Source: Ezakiella peruensis (GTDB lineage: Bacteria > Bacillota > Clostridia > Tissierellales > Peptoniphilaceae). From it: a stretch of 64,000 nucleotides of DNA. The first letter of the stretch is position 1, and each line of letters begins with the position of its first letter. Positions 38,343 to 47,474 of the stretch are shown here, one piece after another. The DNA is taken from the NCBI RefSeq assembly GCF_900215725.1, contig NZ_LT962469.1:937872-1001871 (forward strand), read 5' to 3'. Made by a program: the position numbers and the translations under genes. A model generated the notes under the pieces. That model had not been told where the DNA came from, did not search any database, and saw nothing but the letters and a program-made list of their open reading frames with translations.

Positions 38343-39512
38343 ATGATTAGATTTCATACTAGTGAAAGTGTTACAGAAGGTCACCCAGACAAAGTCTGTG
38401 ACAAAATTTCCGACTCAATCTTAGATGCGATACTTGAAAAAGATAAAAATGCACGCGTCGCTTGCGAAACAGTCGCATCTACCGGCTACATTATTGTTAG
38501 CGGACAAATTACAACCAATTGCTATATCGATATACCTGCTATAGTTAGAAAAACTATAGAATCAATTGGCTACACAAGAGGCAAATACGGTTTCGATGCT
38601 GAAAACTGTGGCATCTTAACTTCTATCGAAGAGCAAAGCCCTGATATTGCCATGGGTGTTTCTGACTCATACGAAAAGAAAGGCAGTTCAACTGACAAGT
38701 ACGACGAAATTGGCGCTGGCGACCAAGGTATGATGTATGGTTATGCATCAAACGAAACTGAAGAGTTGATGCCACTTGCCATCAAGCTAGCTCACGATTT
38801 GACCAGGCGTTTAACCGCTGTTAGAAAAGAAGGCATCCTTCCTTATATTTTACCAGACGGAAAATCACAAGTTACAGTTGAGTACCATGACAACAAGCCA
38901 GTTAGAATTACAAATGTAGTTATCTCTACCCAACACTTGGCATCAGTTGATATCGAAGACCTAAGAAAAGATGTAAAGCGTGAAGTTATAGATAAAATTA
39001 TTCCACCAGAATATGTAGACGATGAAACCGTTTATTACATCAACCCAACTGGTAGATTTGTAATCGGTGGTCCAAAATCTGACACAGGTCTAACCGGCCG
39101 CAAGATTATTGTAGATACCTACGGCGGATATGCAAAACACGGTGGCGGAGCCTTTAGCGGCAAGGACCCAACAAAGGTTGATAGATCTGCTGCTTATGCT
39201 GCCCGCTATGTTGCAAAAAATATTGTGGGAGCAGGTCTCGCTGATAAATGTGAAGTTGCCCTATCCTACGCAATCGGCGTTGCAAGACCAACTTCAATTG
39301 ATATCGACTGCTTCGGCACAGAAAAAATTGATATTGAAAGCATTAGAGAAAGAGTTTACAAAAACTTTGACCTAAGGCCAGCTGCAATTATCGAAAACTT
39401 TGACCTAAGAAGACCAATCTACTCTCAAGTTACCAACTATGGCCACTTTGGTAGACCAGAACTAGATCTTCCATGGGAAAAATTAGATAAGGTGGATGCA
39501 TTAAAATGTTAA
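38343..39512 (+). CDS. metK: S-adenosylmethionine synthetase
   Basis: 389 residues. GHPDK near residue 15, [12 protein letters not shown] near 117 and [16 protein letters not shown] near 255 are the ATP/methionine site motifs. It makes SAM from methionine and ATP. Controlled by the S-box upstream, closing a feedback loop. AAAGGAG precedes the ATG. Confidence 0.98.
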   Translation: MIRFHTSESVTEGHPDKVCDKISDSILDAILEKDKNARVACETVASTGYIIVSGQITTNCYIDIPAIVRKTIESIGYTRGKYGFDAENCGILTSIEEQSPDIAMGVSDSYEKKGSSTDKYDEIGAGDQGMMYGYASNETEELMPLAIKLAHDLTRRLTAVRKEGILPYILPDGKSQVTVEYHDNKPVRITNVVISTQHLASVDIEDLRKDVKREVIDKIIPPEYVDDETVYYINPTGRFVIGGPKSDTGLTGRKIIVDTYGGYAKHGGGAFSGKDPTKVDRSAAYAARYVAKNIVGAGLADKCEVALSYAIGVARPTSIDIDCFGTEKIDIESIRERVYKNFDLRPAAIIENFDLRRPIYSQVTNYGHFGRPELDLPWEKLDKVDALKC

Positions 39513-39610
39513 AAGATCCGTTTTTAAAAAGAGCTTTTTTAGTTGGAAGTGCTTTGCTTCTAATGTCTCTGCTCTTGTACTTGCTAATGAAGAAAGAAGG
39601 AATCTTATAA
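39506..39610 (+). CDS. Small single-span membrane peptide after metK
   Basis: 34 residues with one hydrophobic stretch (about residues 11-27) flanked by Lys/Arg and ending KKEGIL. ATG 39506 lies 7 nt before the metK stop, with AAGGTGG about 11 nt upstream, so translation could be coupled. The terminator follows 1 nt after the stop. No homologue recognised. Confidence 0.5.
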   Translation: MLKDPFLKRAFLVGSALLLMSLLLYLLMKKEGIL

Positions 39611-39637
39611 ACTGCGATTTATTTCGCAGTTTTTTTA
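39611..39637 (+). terminator. Terminator after metK and the small peptide
   Basis: Seven-bp stem ACTGCGA/TCGCAGT with a six-nt loop, followed by seven T. Confidence 0.85.
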
Positions 39638-39720
39638 TTTTTTAAAAATACATAACCATTTACCTCTGCCCTTTTCATTTATTTTGAAATTAATTTTTTA
39701 GAATTAATTTAATGCAAATA

Positions 39721-39742
39721 AAAAACTCCGGCCATCCGGAGT
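39721..39742 (-). terminator. Terminator of the metal transporter operon
   Basis: Seven-bp stem ACTCCGG/CCGGAGT with a four-nt loop, then T-rich sequence on the minus strand. Confidence 0.8.
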
Positions 39743-39746
39743 TTAT

Positions 39747-40844
39747 TTAAATTCCATTTCTCTTTTCAATTTCTCTAAAATATTCTATCCCCTTATCTGT
39801 AAGCGAATAAAATTCACCAGCTTGAATTATATTTTTATCCATCAACCTATCTATGGTCTCATTCATGGTATTTAAATTCATCTTTAAATGATCTTGAATT
39901 GTGTTTACACCAAGTTCAATATTTTGGTTATCATGACCCATGTGGTTTTGTATGTGAATAAGCACGAGTACTTCGTTCAAATAATCCAACTGCTTTTTGC
40001 GGTTTAAAAGCTTGGTCATAAGACCTCCCGGCTTTATTATATGGCAGATAATATAGGTTAACATGCCTATAAGAGCCGTGGTACCAGCTATATTAATATT
40101 TAAATTGTAGCCTAGATAAACTCCTAAACTTACGTTAATAAAAGCTATTAAAATTGTAAGCAGTATTGAATCTCTGAGATCTTTGGTTAGTAGAATTGCC
40201 GAAGCGGCAGGCGCTACCATAAATGAAATTACCAAGATGCTTCCCACAGAGTTAAAAGCAATAACTGAGTTAAGGCTGACCAAGGTCATAGTCATATAGT
40301 GGATAAAGGCTGCTGAAAAACCAGATATGATTGCAAATCCAGTGTCAAAAGCAGTGACCTTTAGCTCTTTGAAAAATACCATTATAAATATCAAATTTAC
40401 TGTCAAAACAATTAGCGCCATCTTTAAGGCAAGGGGCATATCAATTCCTAAAAACACAGTTCTGTTGAACTTGCTCATTAGAATTTCCCCCATAAGGACT
40501 CCATCAACACAAAGATGAGTGTTCTTTAAAAGCCTGCTCATTATTATAACTCCAAGGGAGAATAATAATGGGAATACAATTCCAAGGGCCGAGTCTTCGT
40601 TGATTCTGCCGGATTTTAACAAGAGCTCAACCAATACAACTGTAAGCAAGCCTGCAAGTACAGCTCCAACAATTAAAACTGGACTGTTAAAGTCTCTGGA
40701 AATTAAAAATCCAACAACGATGCCCAAAAGCACAGAGTGGCTAATGCCATCTGCCGTCATAGAAAGATTTCTAAGAACTAAAAATGTTCCAATAATCGAA
40801 AGAGCAATTGCAGTGATTAGCATTGTCAAATAAATCTCAAACAT
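39747..40844 (-). CDS. Metal ABC transporter permease with C-terminal winged-helix-like domain
   Basis: 365 residues from the ATG at 40844 (AGGAGGG upstream); an earlier ATG at 40895 would overlap the previous gene further and lacks that site. Residues 1-270 are a TroC/ZnuB-type permease with eight or nine membrane helices. The C-terminal 90 residues are soluble, with helix-turn-helix-type text (GVNTIQDHLKMNLNTMNETIDRL) and a wing-like end, resembling the DNA-binding or dimer domain of DtxR proteins. This fusion is known in some Firmicute metal transporters but its job is not clear. It overlaps the other permease by 8 nt. Confidence 0.85.
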   Translation of the reverse strand: MFEIYLTMLITAIALSIIGTFLVLRNLSMTADGISHSVLLGIVVGFLISRDFNSPVLIVGAVLAGLLTVVLVELLLKSGRINEDSALGIVFPLLFSLGVIIMSRLLKNTHLCVDGVLMGEILMSKFNRTVFLGIDMPLALKMALIVLTVNLIFIMVFFKELKVTAFDTGFAIISGFSAAFIHYMTMTLVSLNSVIAFNSVGSILVISFMVAPAASAILLTKDLRDSILLTILIAFINVSLGVYLGYNLNINIAGTTALIGMLTYIICHIIKPGGLMTKLLNRKKQLDYLNEVLVLIHIQNHMGHDNQNIELGVNTIQDHLKMNLNTMNETIDRLMDKNIIQAGEFYSLTDKGIEYFREIEKRNGI

Positions 40845-41718
40845 TTTTAATAGCCCTCCTTCTAAGAGCAGTCTTAACAACTCCCCACCTGCCAAAAATT
40901 ATTGAAATGATTGCAATAAAACTCATGACAAGAACAATAGCAGGTCCAGTTGAAACTCCGGCATAGAGACTTGAAAATACCGTTCCAATAAAACTTGATA
41001 GTCCACCTACCAAAGCAGCAATAAAAACTACTATATTGTATTTTTTGCTCCACTGCATGGCAGCAACTACTGGTGCAATTAGCATGGAGGAAATCAAAAT
41101 TGATCCCACTACCTTTAGGCCAGCAGCAATAATGGCGACCATGGTAATAGTTATAAGGGTATCGATAATTTTATTGTTAAAGCCAGATGCTTCCATGTAC
41201 TGGGCATCAAAGACATAGAGCTTGATTTCTTTATAAAACAAAGTCATCACGAGCATTGATGCAAGACTAACTCCAAAGATCAACCAGAGGTCCTGCTTGG
41301 TTATGAATGCTGCTTGGCCAAAAATATAATTTGCAAGCCCGCTTTGAGATGCTCCCTGATAAGATGGATTTCCTTGGATATAACTATTGAGCGCCATACC
41401 AAGTCCAAAAAATCCTGAGAGAACAACCGCAAGACTCGTATCCGTCTTATGGGTCTCAGCCTTTGCAATCCTTTGAATAATCATATAAGCTAAAAATCCA
41501 CTAAAGACTGCTCCCATCAAAAGTACATAGGGCGACCTGGTAGAAAAAACCATAAAGGCAAGAACAATGCCAGGAAAACTCGAATGGCCAATAGCATCTC
41601 CTATCAAACTTTTTTTATTTAAAACCGTTATTGTACCAATCATCGCCGCGGCTATACCAAGTAGAGTTGTGCCAATAGCAACCATAATAAAGAGGTGGTT
41701 GGTAAATAAGTCTTTCAC
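40837..41718 (-). CDS. Metal ABC transporter permease (TroC/ZnuB type)
   Basis: 293 residues, eight to nine membrane helices with the ABC-3 family IGHSSFPGIVLAF motif near residue 40. It directly abuts the ATPase gene (no intergenic base), and overlaps the other permease. A heterodimeric channel with that permease is likely. Confidence 0.92.
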   Translation of the reverse strand: MKDLFTNHLFIMVAIGTTLLGIAAAMIGTITVLNKKSLIGDAIGHSSFPGIVLAFMVFSTRSPYVLLMGAVFSGFLAYMIIQRIAKAETHKTDTSLAVVLSGFFGLGMALNSYIQGNPSYQGASQSGLANYIFGQAAFITKQDLWLIFGVSLASMLVMTLFYKEIKLYVFDAQYMEASGFNNKIIDTLITITMVAIIAAGLKVVGSILISSMLIAPVVAAMQWSKKYNIVVFIAALVGGLSSFIGTVFSSLYAGVSTGPAIVLVMSFIAIISIIFGRWGVVKTALRRRAIKNV

Positions 41719-42441
41719 TTAATCACGCCCCTTCTTGTATGCTATTTGTAAATTTTCTTCCGTAAATACTTGGTCCATTGGCCCATAGGCAAGGACCCTC
41801 TTATTTATTATAACAACATGGTCAAAATATTCTTTAATTGTATTTAAATCGTGATGGACTGCTACTATGGTCTTGCCATTTGCCTGAAACTCCTTGATGG
41901 TATCCATGATAATCTTTTCTGTTGTCATGTCTACACCTGCAAGGGGCTCATCCATAAAATAAATTTGAGCGTCACTGCAAATTGCACGAGCTAAAAAAAC
42001 TCTTTGCCTTTGGCCACCAGATAATTCAGATATCTGTCTGTTTTTGTACTCGTACATACCCATTTTGTTTAGGGCTTCCTTTGCAATCTCCATATCTTTT
42101 TTGCCAGGTCTTTTGATCCAGCCCAAACTTTTATAGCGGCCCATAAGGACCACGTCTAAAACATTGGTTGGAAAATCCCAATTGACACTAGCAGTTTGAG
42201 GAATATATGCAATATATTTTCTTGCATCCTTTGGATTTTTCCCCATAATCTTAACTTCACCGGCCAAGGGCTTTATAAGTCCCAAAATTCCCTTTAGAAA
42301 TGTTGACTTACCAGCTCCATTTGGTCCAATAATAGCCGTCCTGGAATTATTTATAATCTCAACATCCGCATCCCATACAACTGGGTTTTCGTTGTAAGCT
42401 AGGGTTAAATCTTCAACATCTATAATTATTTCATTATTCAT
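41719..42441 (-). CDS. Metal ABC transporter ATPase
   Basis: 240 residues. Walker A GPNGAGKST, signature ELSGGQRQR, Walker B FMDEP, and the metal transporter Q-loop. Its stop abuts the permease start; the binding protein gene lies 7 nt upstream. Powers Mn/Zn uptake, by context. Confidence 0.95.
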   Translation of the reverse strand: MNNEIIIDVEDLTLAYNENPVVWDADVEIINNSRTAIIGPNGAGKSTFLKGILGLIKPLAGEVKIMGKNPKDARKYIAYIPQTASVNWDFPTNVLDVVLMGRYKSLGWIKRPGKKDMEIAKEALNKMGMYEYKNRQISELSGGQRQRVFLARAICSDAQIYFMDEPLAGVDMTTEKIIMDTIKEFQANGKTIVAVHHDLNTIKEYFDHVVIINKRVLAYGPMDQVFTEENLQIAYKKGRD

Positions 42442-42448
42442 TAGTCAC

Positions 42449-43363
42449 CTACTTTAAATTATTTACGATCAAATCAATATTGTGTTTGTACATGTCAATA
42501 TAGTTGTCGCCTTTTTTCCCCTCCGTTGCCAAGCTGTCAGAAAACAATTCATTGCCTTCGCCTTGAACTACCAAAACATCAAAACCCTTCTTCAAAACAG
42601 AAGCTCTTAGGGCCTCCATCCTCTTAGGATCTGTTGTGCTCTCTGCAAAAATTGCCTTTATTTTGTGTTCGTAAATAAAGTTTGCAGTTTCATCCATATC
42701 CTTAACCCCAACTTCAGTTTCAGTTGAAACGCCTTGTGGAGCTATGACAGGAATATTATAATGCCTTGACATATAATTAAATGCATCATGTGGAGTTACG
42801 ATATATCTTGATTCGACCGGTATCTCATCAAGTCTTTCTCTATTATAAGCATCCAGCTTATCAAGTTCTACTAGATATTCATCGCAATTCTTTTGATAAT
42901 CTTCAGCTTTTTCTGGCACAAGCTTCTTTAATTCCTCACAAGCAGCAATAGTTGCTTTCTTATAAAGAGGAATATCAAACCAAAAATGCGGGTCTAACTC
43001 TGTCTCATCTCCATCGAGTGTTCCTATCTCTTGGTCTGTAAAATCTTTTGTTACTGGAACTCCAACTGCCTCAAGTGCTTCATTCATCTTGCCTTCAAAG
43101 TGCAAACCGTGATACAAAACAAGGTCAGCTCTCTCAAGTTTTTTAGAATCCTCTGGCTTCATTAAATATAGGTGTGGGTCTTCTCCAGCAGGAATAATCA
43201 AATCCCTCTCCACACTATCACCTGCAATAACCTTTACCATATCATAAAGAAATGAAGTTGTAACAGTAACTTTTCTTTTGTCACTGGCAAGGTTTTCTGT
43301 CTTTGGGCCGCACCCTGTAAACATTAGCGCGATTAATAAAATAAAAATAAAAGTTTTTTTCAT
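42449..43363 (-). CDS. TroA-type metal-binding lipoprotein
   Basis: 304 residues. Lipobox LIALMFTGC anchors the mature protein at Cys18. Metal ligands of the cluster A-I family appear in order: His in DPHLYL, His in DPHFWFD, His in TPHDAF, and Asp in ESTTDP. A His at the third position (Glu in PsaA-type Mn proteins) resembles TroA/ZnuA, so zinc or manganese is possible. It begins the operon behind a promoter with an inverted repeat across its -10. Confidence 0.93.
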   Translation of the reverse strand: MKKTFIFILLIALMFTGCGPKTENLASDKRKVTVTTSFLYDMVKVIAGDSVERDLIIPAGEDPHLYLMKPEDSKKLERADLVLYHGLHFEGKMNEALEAVGVPVTKDFTDQEIGTLDGDETELDPHFWFDIPLYKKATIAACEELKKLVPEKAEDYQKNCDEYLVELDKLDAYNRERLDEIPVESRYIVTPHDAFNYMSRHYNIPVIAPQGVSTETEVGVKDMDETANFIYEHKIKAIFAESTTDPKRMEALRASVLKKGFDVLVVQGEGNELFSDSLATEGKKGDNYIDMYKHNIDLIVNNLK

Positions 43364-43401
43364 AAAATCTCCTCATCTAATTAATAATTTTTATCAATTA
43401 C

Positions 43402-43418
43402 GATAAGTTAATCTTATC
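43402..43418 (-). promoter_or_regulatory. Inverted repeat over the -10 of the metal transporter operon
   Basis: GATAAG and CTTATC arms around a five-nt centre, within the -10 of the promoter. It resembles operators of DtxR-type repressors in position, though the sequence is not a canonical box. Confidence 0.55.
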
Positions 43419-43439
43419 ATATGAAAAAAATTATGTCAA
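43411..43439 (-). promoter_or_regulatory. Promoter of the metal transporter operon
   Basis: TTGACA at 43434-43439, 17-bp spacer, TAAGAT at 43411-43416, about 48 nt before the lipoprotein ATG. Confidence 0.75.
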
Positions 43440-43633
43440 GCTAAAAAATTGTTTTTTACTTCTTTCACCCATATTAATTCTTCATCCTTTTAAGTCTTTT
43501 TGCAATTTTTTATACTCCACTTTTATTTTTACAAGTTTGCCGAGGTTATTATTTCTATTTTGATAAGTGCTTGCAGTTCCTTGCTTTTACATGATAAACC
43601 TCTATTGCTAGTTTATGTTTATTTTTGTTTTTG
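43440..43633. other. Gene-free spacer between metal transporter and first YitT
   Basis: The 313-nt gap from 43364 to 43676 holds the divergent metal-transporter promoter, operator-like repeat and the extended -10 of the first YitT gene. In the remaining roughly 190 nt I see only AT-rich sequence with no ORF, no strong hairpin and no repeat. Confidence 0.6.
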
Positions 43634-43642
43634 TGCTATAAT
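43634..43642 (+). promoter_or_regulatory. Extended -10 promoter of first YitT gene
   Basis: TGC-TATAAT (TATAAT at 43637-43642), 35 nt before the ATG; no clear -35. Confidence 0.5.
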
Positions 43643-43676
43643 TGTCCTAGTTTATTTTTTTAAGGAGGTTTGAAAA

Positions 43677-44549
43677 ATGGATGTAACTGTAAAATCAAAA
43701 AGAACCACGACCACCAAGGAGATTGTACTTATTACTATTGGAGTTTTGATGGTGGCTGTGGCTATTCATTTTTTCCTGGTTCCAAGTAATTTAACTACTG
43801 GTGGAGCTGGTGGACTTGCAATTGTCCTTGCCCACTACTTACCCTTTGATGTTGGTCCTATTTATACTGTTCTAAATATTTTACTCTTCTTAGTTGGTTT
43901 AATATTTATTGGTAGAGACTTCGGTTTAAAAACTGTTATAGTTACCCTTTCATTATCCGGAGTTGTTTGGCTACTGGAAATTCTTTATCCAAACCCTACT
44001 CCACTCTCAGACAACTTATTCTTAATTGTGTTTTTAGGAACCATTATACAAGGAGCGGGAGTCGGAATCGTTTTAAACCAATACACATCAACAGGTGGTA
44101 CCGATATTATCGCCAAGATTTTACAAAAATACTTTGGACTAAACCTGAGCATTGGCTGCTTTATAGCTGACTTTGTTGTAGTTGTCCTAGCTGGAATTGC
44201 CTTTGGTGTTGAGCTCATGCTTTACTCAGTCGTCGGTGTTTTAATTAACTCAGCCCTAATCGACATTGTAATCGATGGATTAAACTCATCCAAGCTATGC
44301 TATATTAACACCTGCAAGGTCGCCGAAGTTTGTGAATTTATAATCAAGGACTTGGACAGGTCTGCAAATCTATTAAACAGCCGCGGTGCTTATTCCCAAC
44401 AGGAATTTCAATTAATTTTAACAGCCATTAATAACCGCGAGTTTATGAGGCTAAAAGAATTTGTTCACTCAATTGATCCCAAGGCCTTTGTGGTCGTTTC
44501 AAGTGCCAACGAAGTTCTGGGAGAAAAATGGAGAAAGTTTATCGGATAA
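43677..44549 (+). CDS. YitT-family (DUF161/DUF2179) membrane protein
   Basis: 290 residues, five to six membrane helices then a cytoplasmic DUF2179-type domain. The conserved NQYTSTGGTDIIAKIL stretch lies near residue 140. The family is common in Firmicutes, of unknown activity. About two-thirds identical to the next gene by eye, an obvious tandem duplicate. A terminator follows. Confidence 0.92.
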   Translation: MDVTVKSKRTTTTKEIVLITIGVLMVAVAIHFFLVPSNLTTGGAGGLAIVLAHYLPFDVGPIYTVLNILLFLVGLIFIGRDFGLKTVIVTLSLSGVVWLLEILYPNPTPLSDNLFLIVFLGTIIQGAGVGIVLNQYTSTGGTDIIAKILQKYFGLNLSIGCFIADFVVVVLAGIAFGVELMLYSVVGVLINSALIDIVIDGLNSSKLCYINTCKVAEVCEFIIKDLDRSANLLNSRGAYSQQEFQLILTAINNREFMRLKEFVHSIDPKAFVVVSSANEVLGEKWRKFIG

Positions 44550-44568
44550 GATAAAATATGAAATAATT

Positions 44569-44602
44569 TTGCCAGGTAAGTTTTTTTACCTGGCAATTTC
44601 TT
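44569..44602 (+). terminator. Terminator after the first YitT gene
   Basis: Eleven-bp stem TTGCCAGGTAA with its complement, short loop, T-rich tail. Confidence 0.85.
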
Positions 44603-44649
44603 TTTTCTGCTAAATTTATAGCAGTAATTTATGTATTTATTCTTTTTTG

Positions 44650-44658
44650 TGTTATAAT
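44650..44658 (+). promoter_or_regulatory. Extended -10 promoter of second YitT gene
   Basis: TGT-TATAAT (TATAAT at 44653-44658) about 32 nt before the ATG; similar to the first copy. Confidence 0.5.
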
Positions 44659-44689
44659 ATTTGCAGTTTGTTTTTTAGGGGGTATATTT

Positions 44690-45562
44690 ATGGATAAAAA
44701 TTTAGATAATAAAAAATCTACTAGTCTTAAGGAACTATCGCTAATAAGCTTAGGTATTTTAATGGTTGCAACGGCTGTCCATTTCTTTTTGGTCCCCAGC
44801 AACCTTACCACAGGTGGTGCCGGCGGTCTTTCAATAGTCCTTGCCCACTACCTACCCTTTAATGTTGGTCCAATATATACAGCTGTAAATATAATTCTAT
44901 TTGCAGTCGGTTTGATATTTGTCGGCAAGAGTTTTGGGATCAAGACTATTATCGTAGGCATGACCTTGTCCGCTGTGGTTTGGCTATTTGAAATTATTTT
45001 TCCAAACCCTCAGCCGCTTTCAGATAATTTAATTTTAATTTTACTAGTTGGCACAATCCTCCAAGGAGCTGGCGTTGGCCTAGTCCTAAACCAGTATACA
45101 TCAACTGGTGGCACTGATATTATCGCCAAGATTCTACAAAAATATTTTGGTTTAAATTTAAGCATTGGATGTTTTATAACAGATATGATTGTAGTAATTA
45201 TGGCTGGTTTGGCCTTTGGTACAGAGCTTATGCTCTATTCATTTATAGGTGTTCTTATAAACTCAGTTTTAATTAATACTGTAATTGATGGACTAAACTC
45301 ATCCAAGATGTGCTTTATAAATACATCCAAAGTCGATGAGGTATCTGACTTTATTATAAATGATCTGCATAGAAGTGCAAACTTAATTCCAAGCGAAGGT
45401 GCCTACACCCACGAGAAACGCAAGATGATTCTAACAGCAATTAACAATCGTGAGTACATGCAATTAAAAGCCTATGTGCATTCAATAGATCCTAAAGCCT
45501 TTGTTGTAGTTTCCAGTACAAATGAAGTCCTGGGAGAAAAATGGAGGAGGTTTATAGGATAA
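44690..45562 (+). CDS. YitT-family membrane protein, tandem paralogue
   Basis: 290 residues, same layout as the preceding gene, with the same NQYTSTGGTDIIAK motif. It has its own promoter but its stop overlaps the folC start (TAATG), so folC is likely co-transcribed and coupled. A third paralogue lies at 54929-55828. Confidence 0.92.
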   Translation: MDKNLDNKKSTSLKELSLISLGILMVATAVHFFLVPSNLTTGGAGGLSIVLAHYLPFNVGPIYTAVNIILFAVGLIFVGKSFGIKTIIVGMTLSAVVWLFEIIFPNPQPLSDNLILILLVGTILQGAGVGLVLNQYTSTGGTDIIAKILQKYFGLNLSIGCFITDMIVVIMAGLAFGTELMLYSFIGVLINSVLINTVIDGLNSSKMCFINTSKVDEVSDFIINDLHRSANLIPSEGAYTHEKRKMILTAINNREYMQLKAYVHSIDPKAFVVVSSTNEVLGEKWRRFIG

Positions 45563-46878
45563 TGACTTACAAAGAAAAAATTGATAAAATTTTTGTGAAT
45601 GAAAAACCTTTCTCAAAAGAAGAAACAAATAAAATTATAGATAAGCTTGAATCTCGGGCTGGAAACCTTCCCGACCGTGAACTAAATAGGATGAGGGCTG
45701 CTCTTGAAATTTTGAATTTACAGCCAATAAAAGTTGTAAATATTGTGGGTACAAACGGCAAGGGAACTGTTTCCAAGGCAATTTTTGACTCTCTAAATGA
45801 TTTTGACATGCGCCTTGGCCTCTACACCTCCCCTCACCTGGTTTCCTACAATGAAAGAATCATTACAAGCGACGGAGAGATTCCTGATAATATATTTTAT
45901 GCCTTGATTGACTTGGTGTCTGACCTGGAAGCGGAAATTAAAGATGAATATGGCAACTTCACTTATTTTGAAGTTCTGACATTAGTTGCGAATATTTATT
46001 TTGCCAATAAAAATCTGGACCTTGTTATACTTGAAGCCGGAGTCGGTGGAAGATGCGATGCCACAAAAGCTCTTGGCCAAAGCATTTTGTCTGTAATCAC
46101 TTCCCTGTCCATCGACCACATATCTGCCCTGGGTAATACCATCGAATCTATTGCCTGGCACAAGGCTGGCATTATGAAGGATAATACATGTTCTATAAGT
46201 CTAAACAAGGGCTTAGCTCATGATGTTATAAATGAAGAAGCCTCCAAGCTAAATGAATTTAAGCTTTATGATTACAGGAATTTTATCTTGCCAGATAATA
46301 TTCCTGTTAAGGGAGAATTTGAAGTAACTTTTGAAAATAAAAGTGTAAAAATAAATCCCAAGCAATTTGGCCTTATAAGAGGAGAAAATTTTCCTCTTGC
46401 TTATGCAGCAATCATAAAAATCCTAGAGTATTTTAAAATTGATGTCGATACAAATCTAGAAAAAATTGCAAATTCTCTGTCCAATTCTCAGTGGAAGGGT
46501 CGCATGCAAGTAATTGGCACAGACCCTATTATAATACTAGACGGAGCCCATAATGTTGATGCTATAGAAAAACTCTTTAAGTCTATAGAAGGTGTCAACC
46601 ACAAGAGACTGATTACAATAATCGCAATTATGGACCGGAAAAACCACGAGGATATGACCAAGTTTATGAGGTCCAAATCCGATTTACTAATTGTCACATC
46701 AAATGGCGACTCCAACAGCACCAGCATAGATATCCTATCCAAGGAATCGAACGCAGACCAGGCCTTTGAAGATATTGACCATGCCCTGGCCTATGCCAAA
46801 AAAATAGCAAACCCTGATGATCTAATTCTCATCGCAGGTTCGCTATACTTGGTCGGTGAAGTTTTAAAATTAATCTAA
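45562..46878 (+). CDS. folC: Folylpolyglutamate/dihydrofolate synthase
   Basis: 438 residues from ATG 45562, which shares one nt with the YitT stop; GGAGGAGG is 11 nt upstream. GTNGKGT P-loop near residue 60, and the Mur ligase-like region around GGRCDATK. Adds glutamates to folates, complementing fhs and gcv. The 3' end overlaps a convergent gene by 4 nt. Confidence 0.93.
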   Translation: MTYKEKIDKIFVNEKPFSKEETNKIIDKLESRAGNLPDRELNRMRAALEILNLQPIKVVNIVGTNGKGTVSKAIFDSLNDFDMRLGLYTSPHLVSYNERIITSDGEIPDNIFYALIDLVSDLEAEIKDEYGNFTYFEVLTLVANIYFANKNLDLVILEAGVGGRCDATKALGQSILSVITSLSIDHISALGNTIESIAWHKAGIMKDNTCSISLNKGLAHDVINEEASKLNEFKLYDYRNFILPDNIPVKGEFEVTFENKSVKINPKQFGLIRGENFPLAYAAIIKILEYFKIDVDTNLEKIANSLSNSQWKGRMQVIGTDPIIILDGAHNVDAIEKLFKSIEGVNHKRLITIIAIMDRKNHEDMTKFMRSKSDLLIVTSNGDSNSTSIDILSKESNADQAFEDIDHALAYAKKIANPDDLILIAGSLYLVGEVLKLI

Positions 46879-47321
46879 AAAGATAACATTGATATAAAGT
46901 TAAAAACGTAGACGTATAATATATAAGAAATTATTATGGTCGTTAATAAAAACCAGGCCATGCTTATATATTGTGGGAGTCTGCGTTTTTTTCTTATAAT
47001 AAAATCAACCACAGTTAAAAGAGCATTCAGCCAATATAAGCCACAGTTGAATATAAGTAAAATTTTCATCAGGCCGTATCCTATTACTCCCTTAAGGAAA
47101 ATCCAGGTAAAAAACCAGGCTAAAAACAAGGATACAAAGCTAATTACTATATGGATGGGCCTTATCCATCTCTTATATGCAATGATTACATTGCAAACGA
47201 CAAAATATATGACTCCTGTAAAGATTAAAATCTTCTTGCTTTTTACCAGGATCGAAACTAAAAACATAATTACCGTAAGCACAGCTAAAGCTATCAGCGG
47301 TGCATAATCTCTCTTTTTCAT
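46875..47321 (-). CDS. Small integral membrane protein, unknown
   Basis: 148 residues from the ATG at 47321 (GGAGGT 6 nt upstream). Four or five hydrophobic helices fill the protein, with short basic loops. I recognise no family. The 3' end overlaps convergent folC by 4 nt; no terminator between them is seen. Confidence 0.7.
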   Translation of the reverse strand: MKKRDYAPLIALAVLTVIMFLVSILVKSKKILIFTGVIYFVVCNVIIAYKRWIRPIHIVISFVSLFLAWFFTWIFLKGVIGYGLMKILLIFNCGLYWLNALLTVVDFIIRKKRRLPQYISMAWFLLTTIIISYILYVYVFNFISMLSF

Positions 47322-47410
47322 ATTACCTCCAATATTTAAATTATACATTATTTTATTTTATTAATCAATCGGCCACTTGGCCTTTGATTTAAAAAATTCA
47401 TTTTTCAAAT

Positions 47411-47444
47411 AAAAAAACGGACCAGGTCTTGCACACCCAGGTCC
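47411..47444 (-). terminator. Terminator after the purine permease
   Basis: GGACC/GGTCC closing stem with further partly paired GC-rich arms, then TTTTTTT on the minus strand. Confidence 0.75.
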
Positions 47445-47474
47445 ATCTTATTTTAAATATTTTATTAAAAACTT

